Part shown: positions 61,133 through 64,000 of the stretch, piece after piece
Position numbering within the stretch: the stretch's first letter is position 1
How the letters are laid out: each line of letters opens with the position of its first letter
Origin: Ignavibacteriota bacterium
GTDB lineage: Bacteria > Bacteroidota > Ignavibacteria > Ignavibacteriales > Melioribacteraceae
Assembly (NCBI GenBank): GCA_016708125.1
Contig: JADJGF010000001.1
Span: forward strand, 1,572,001 to 1,636,000
Direction of reading: 5' to 3'
Length of the DNA: 64,000 bases
Notes under the pieces: generated by a model
Seen by the model: only the letters and a program-made list of their open reading frames with translations
Told to the model about the DNA's origin: nothing
Databases searched by the model: none
Made by a program: the position numbers and the translations under genes

Positions 61133-62396
61133 TTAATTTTCTCTTTTTAAGAATCCAAAAATTTGTAACAAAAAATCCAATACCAACAATTATAAAAATT
61201 ATACCGCGAGTTATAAATGATAAATCCGTATCAAAAAATCTGCAAGTTATTAAAGCAGTAATTATTAATAAACCATAATTTAAAATTCCCAAATGATTTT
61301 GATTTGTGCCTTGCCTAATTGTGAATATTCCAATTGCCAATGTGAATAGGTTTATAAGTACTACAGCAAAACTTGAATGAATTCCAATTAAAAAAATGAT
61401 AATAAAAATTACAAATGTTAATTGAAACCAATTTTTATCTTTAGTAAAATTTTTGGTGAATAATATTATTGCGATTACCGAAATTAAAATTGAAGTTATC
61501 AATTCCGGAGAAAAAATTATTTCGCTGAAAATAAAAGTTTTATTTTGCAAATCTTTCCAAAACCAATCGAAGCTTAGAATTAATAGAATAACTATTGTTC
61601 CAAGTGAGCCGTAAAAAGTATAAGCATTTATTTTTGAATTTGTAATTTGAGCAAATTTTGATTTTCCAATTATTTGAAATAAAACAAACAAACTGAAATA
61701 TGCGATGTACAAAAATTCATCAAATTTATTTGTAATAATTCCTAAAGAAATAATTATTGAAAGAGGAATTAACCAATTGTGAAAATTAAAAAAATTACTT
61801 TGCGGATTTCTTTTATAAAGTAAATAGTAAAATGGAATAATTAACAATATTAAAATCCAATAATTTATTGATTCGCTTGTGGGAAAAGCCCAATAGCCAT
61901 TTTCACATGCATAAAATGTTATCCCAATTATATAAAGTAGCGAACCGGTTGAAGATTTTAATAAATAAATAATTGGAAAAAAAATCAGCATCCAAGTGAT
62001 GACAAACAAACTTAGTTCATTATGCAGATTGTAAATTTGTCCGATTAAAGAAATGTTTACTCCGATTGCGAAAAATAAAAATGTTGAACTGCTTTCTTTC
62101 CAAGCGTCACTTTCATTTTTCTTGATCAATGAATATCCGCTAAGAGTTTGTCCAATGATTAGTGGGAGAAATGAAAATACTAATTTTGTGGTTTTAGAAA
62201 AATTATCCCAATTGTGAGCAATAATTAAAATAATTCCAAGTCCAATAAGCAGCGCACCAAGAATTCCAAAAATTAAAAGAATTTTATTATTTGATTTATT
62301 TCCTTTTTCGTTATAATAATTCTGAATTTTCGCAGCAGTTTCTTGAGAAATAATATTTGCAGTAACTAATTCGGATAAATCTTTTAATAAACTCAT
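61122..62396 (-). CDS. DUF2157 polytopic membrane protein
   Basis: 424 residues. A short N-terminal cytoplasmic segment (LSELVTANIISQETAAKIQNYYN) typical of DUF2157, then about 12 membrane helices beginning ILLIFGILGALLIGLGIILIIAHNWDNFSK. Function unknown. Starts 4 bases after the stop of the preceding membrane-protein gene and overlaps the next, so the operon is tightly coupled. Confidence 0.87.
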   Translation of the reverse strand: MSLLKDLSELVTANIISQETAAKIQNYYNEKGNKSNNKILLIFGILGALLIGLGIILIIAHNWDNFSKTTKLVFSFLPLIIGQTLSGYSLIKKNESDAWKESSSTFLFFAIGVNISLIGQIYNLHNELSLFVITWMLIFFPIIYLLKSSTGSLLYIIGITFYACENGYWAFPTSESINYWILILLIIPFYYLLYKRNPQSNFFNFHNWLIPLSIIISLGIITNKFDEFLYIAYFSLFVLFQIIGKSKFAQITNSKINAYTFYGSLGTIVILLILSFDWFWKDLQNKTFIFSEIIFSPELITSILISVIAIILFTKNFTKDKNWFQLTFVIFIIIFLIGIHSSFAVVLINLFTLAIGIFTIRQGTNQNHLGILNYGLLIITALITCRFFDTDLSFITRGIIFIIVGIGFFVTNFWILKKRKLNGK

Positions 62397-62400
62397 AAAT

Positions 62401-63045
62401 TCAATTTAGTATTTGAGTTTGTGTATTTGGCGGAGTTGGATCATTTTCTTTAATTCTTTTTCTGCAGATTTGTTCAATCTCAAAAACATTTGGAATGCCG
62501 GAAATATAAATTGTATCGGGCACATATTGACTTCCGCTGTTTTTTCTGCTAACCATTTTCCCTGTTCTCAATTGAAGCGAAATATTTCCTTCCAATTCAT
62601 TTCCGTTTACTTGAATATCACCGGAAAATTGTTCCCAATCAATTGATCTAATATTTCCATTTTGAAAACTAATTAATCGTAATGGAGTTCCAACAAAATA
62701 TCCGCCTTTTTTTAGAAGAGAATAAAAACCGCCGATTAACATTCCGATGCCGATTAAAACAAAAAATCCAATTATTATTGCGGGTAAAGTAATTGGACCC
62801 AAATTATCCGGACTTGCAACAGATGGTGTTCCATTTGTGGTAAAATGAACTTCTTCGCCAATGAATAGAGGACCTAAAAACGCAAATACAAAAATACTTG
62901 TAAATGCCGTCCAAATTGTTCCGAATATGATAATTCCTAATGAAGATTTTACTGGTTTATCACGTTTTGCTTTTACTGAAAATTCAATATTTTCATTCCC
63001 GATCACTGATAATAAATTTTGAGGTAACTCAATATTGTTCATCAT
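62401..63045 (-). CDS. Membrane protein with two helices and PH-like tail
   Basis: 214 residues, family uncertain. Two membrane helices (about 35-57 and 88-112) enclose a periplasmic loop; the C-terminal part (TPLRLISFQNGNIRSIDWEQFSGDIQVNG and onward) is beta-rich and looks like a small PH-type domain. First gene of the membrane-protein/DUF2157/GDYXXLXY/AraC operon. Function unknown. Confidence 0.68.
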   Translation of the reverse strand: MMNNIELPQNLLSVIGNENIEFSVKAKRDKPVKSSLGIIIFGTIWTAFTSIFVFAFLGPLFIGEEVHFTTNGTPSVASPDNLGPITLPAIIIGFFVLIGIGMLIGGFYSLLKKGGYFVGTPLRLISFQNGNIRSIDWEQFSGDIQVNGNELEGNISLQLRTGKMVSRKNSGSQYVPDTIYISGIPNVFEIEQICRKRIKENDPTPPNTQTQILN

Positions 63046-63154
63046 AAATATTCTTAAAATTAGTGTAATACTATTTAATATTTTTGTTATAAATTGTAAA
63101 GCGGCAGAGATAATATTTTAGTGAATTAAAATTAATTTGAAGGATTTAATGCTG

Positions 63155-64000
63155 TTATTTATTTGAACCTTTATTTATAATTTCCAAATCAAGCAATTCT
63201 TTTTTACGCCAAAGTCCACCGCCGTAACCGGTAAGTTTTCCATCAGATCCAATAACTCTATGACAAGGAATTAAAATTGCAATTTTATTCATTCCGTTTG
63301 CATTTGCTACAGCTCTTACTGCCGTTGGTTTATCGATTTGTTCTGCAATATCTTTGTAACTTTTTGTTTTTCCAAATGGAATTTGCAACAGTTTTTCCCA
63401 AACAATATTTTGAAAAACCGTTCCGGAAGTAGCAATCGGAATTGTAAATTCTTTTCTATTTCCATCAAAATATTCATGTAACTGTTTTTCCAAATTTGTT
63501 AAATGATTGCTATCTCCTTGTAATATTTTTGCATCGAAATATTTAGAAATTTGTTTCAATTCAGTTTCAAGCATTTTGCGATCAGAAAATTCCAGCAAGC
63601 AAATTCCATCTTTTGTTGAACATGCAATCATGGTTCCTAATTTTGTTTCTATTCTTTTAAGTTCAATAATATTCTTTGTTTTACTATTACTCGGCGAAGT
63701 TTCAAATACAGATTTAAATGAATCATTAAATCCGCTTAAAGAGTTATAACCCGAATCAAAAGCAGTTTCCGTAATACTTTTTCCATTTTGAATTTTTTTA
63801 AATGCATTATTTATTCTTAACATTCTCTGGTAAGCATGAAATGTAATTCCATGATTTTTTAAAAACCATCTTCTAACTTTATTAGGTTCAATCCCTTTTT
63901 TTACTAGATCAAAATCCTTAATTTTTTGCGATGGATTTTCATTTAATTCGTTTAAAATATTTTTTATTTCAATTGGTGTCGCATTTAATTTTTCTAAAGG
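63155..64000 (-). CDS. Ada-like AraC/O6-alkylguanine-DNA methyltransferase, N-terminus beyond window
   Basis: The frame is open to the right edge; 281 codons are visible and it is N-terminally truncated by the window, not by mutation. An AraC-type helix-turn-helix comes first (KIKDFDLVKKGIEPNKVRRWF; then MLRINNAFKKIQNGKSITETAFDSGYNSLSGFNDSFK), followed by a methyltransferase domain with the acceptor Cys in LIPCHRVIGSDG (codon 63263-63265). Layout matches bifunctional Ada-type proteins that repair alkylated DNA and activate repair genes. Whether a metal-binding Ada domain precedes cannot be seen. Confidence 0.92.
   Translation of the reverse strand, partial: PLEKLNATPIEIKNILNELNENPSQKIKDFDLVKKGIEPNKVRRWFLKNHGITFHAYQRMLRINNAFKKIQNGKSITETAFDSGYNSLSGFNDSFKSVFETSPSNSKTKNIIELKRIETKLGTMIACSTKDGICLLEFSDRKMLETELKQISKYFDAKILQGDSNHLTNLEKQLHEYFDGNRKEFTIPIATSGTVFQNIVWEKLLQIPFGKTKSYKDIAEQIDKPTAVRAVANANGMNKIAILIPCHRVIGSDGKLTGYGGGLWRKKELLDLEIINKGSNK

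Overview
The window is low-GC DNA that looks like a chromosomal segment from the Bacteroidota/Chlorobiota/Ignavibacteriota group, most likely an Ignavibacteria-type organism. Evidence: a secreted protein ends in a type IX secretion sorting domain with the NYPNPFNP signature; several promoters fit the Bacteroidota form TTG/TTTG-N18-21-TAnnTTTG; and the gene set (DUF5916 outer-membrane protein, DUF4252 proteins, Nfu-type scaffold, DciA beside RecF) fits that group. I saw no rRNA, tRNA, CRISPR array or insertion sequence.

Layout. 1-5.7 kb: secreted or surface proteins (a subtilase running off the left edge, a putative HExxH protein whose 5' coding end carries seven CAAT repeats, a helical-repeat protein, a small T9SS cargo). 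5.7-14 kb, minus strand: replication block gyrA, gyrB, dciA-like, recF, dnaN, with a PLP sulfur-amino-acid enzyme after gyrA. 14.2-19.7 kb, plus strand: rpmH, rnpA, yidD, yidC, then a patatin-BamA protein. rnpA is split by a -1 frameshift in an A7 run. 19.6-22 kb: a PD-(D/E)XK nuclease-like gene paired with a dynamin-like membrane GTPase. 22-26 kb: peroxide response (katA and a DUF454 gene divergent from oxyR) and a lone GroES-like gene. 26-34 kb: M2-type peptidase, membrane proteins, DUF5916 protein, and an ECF sigma/anti-sigma/DUF4252 operon with a good autoregulatory promoter. 34-39.5 kb: aspartate ammonia-lyase fused to a cNMP-binding-like domain, a T9SS protein, asparaginase and a sugar epimerase.

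39.4-41.6 kb: a 750-bp AT-rich region with DnaA boxes and inverted repeats ahead of dnaA, the likely oriC. It lies about 26 kb from dnaN/rpmH, so dnaA has been separated from its usual neighbours. 41.6-48 kb: Prc protease, a 54-residue protein, a KamA-like radical SAM protein, Nfu scaffold, HtpX and dodecin. 48.2-57.1 kb: nitrogen assimilation (PII, Amt, an outer-membrane protein, GltB, GltD). 57-64 kb, minus strand: a Y-family polymerase with a LexA-like palindrome upstream, a cupin, a four-gene envelope operon ending in an AraC regulator, and an Ada-type repair protein running off the right edge.

No large defence island or mobile element is apparent. The best candidates for something unusual are the nuclease/dynamin pair, the CAAT-repeat gene, the cNMP-AspA fusion, the rnpA frameshift, the displaced dnaA/oriC and Leu87 in GyrA.
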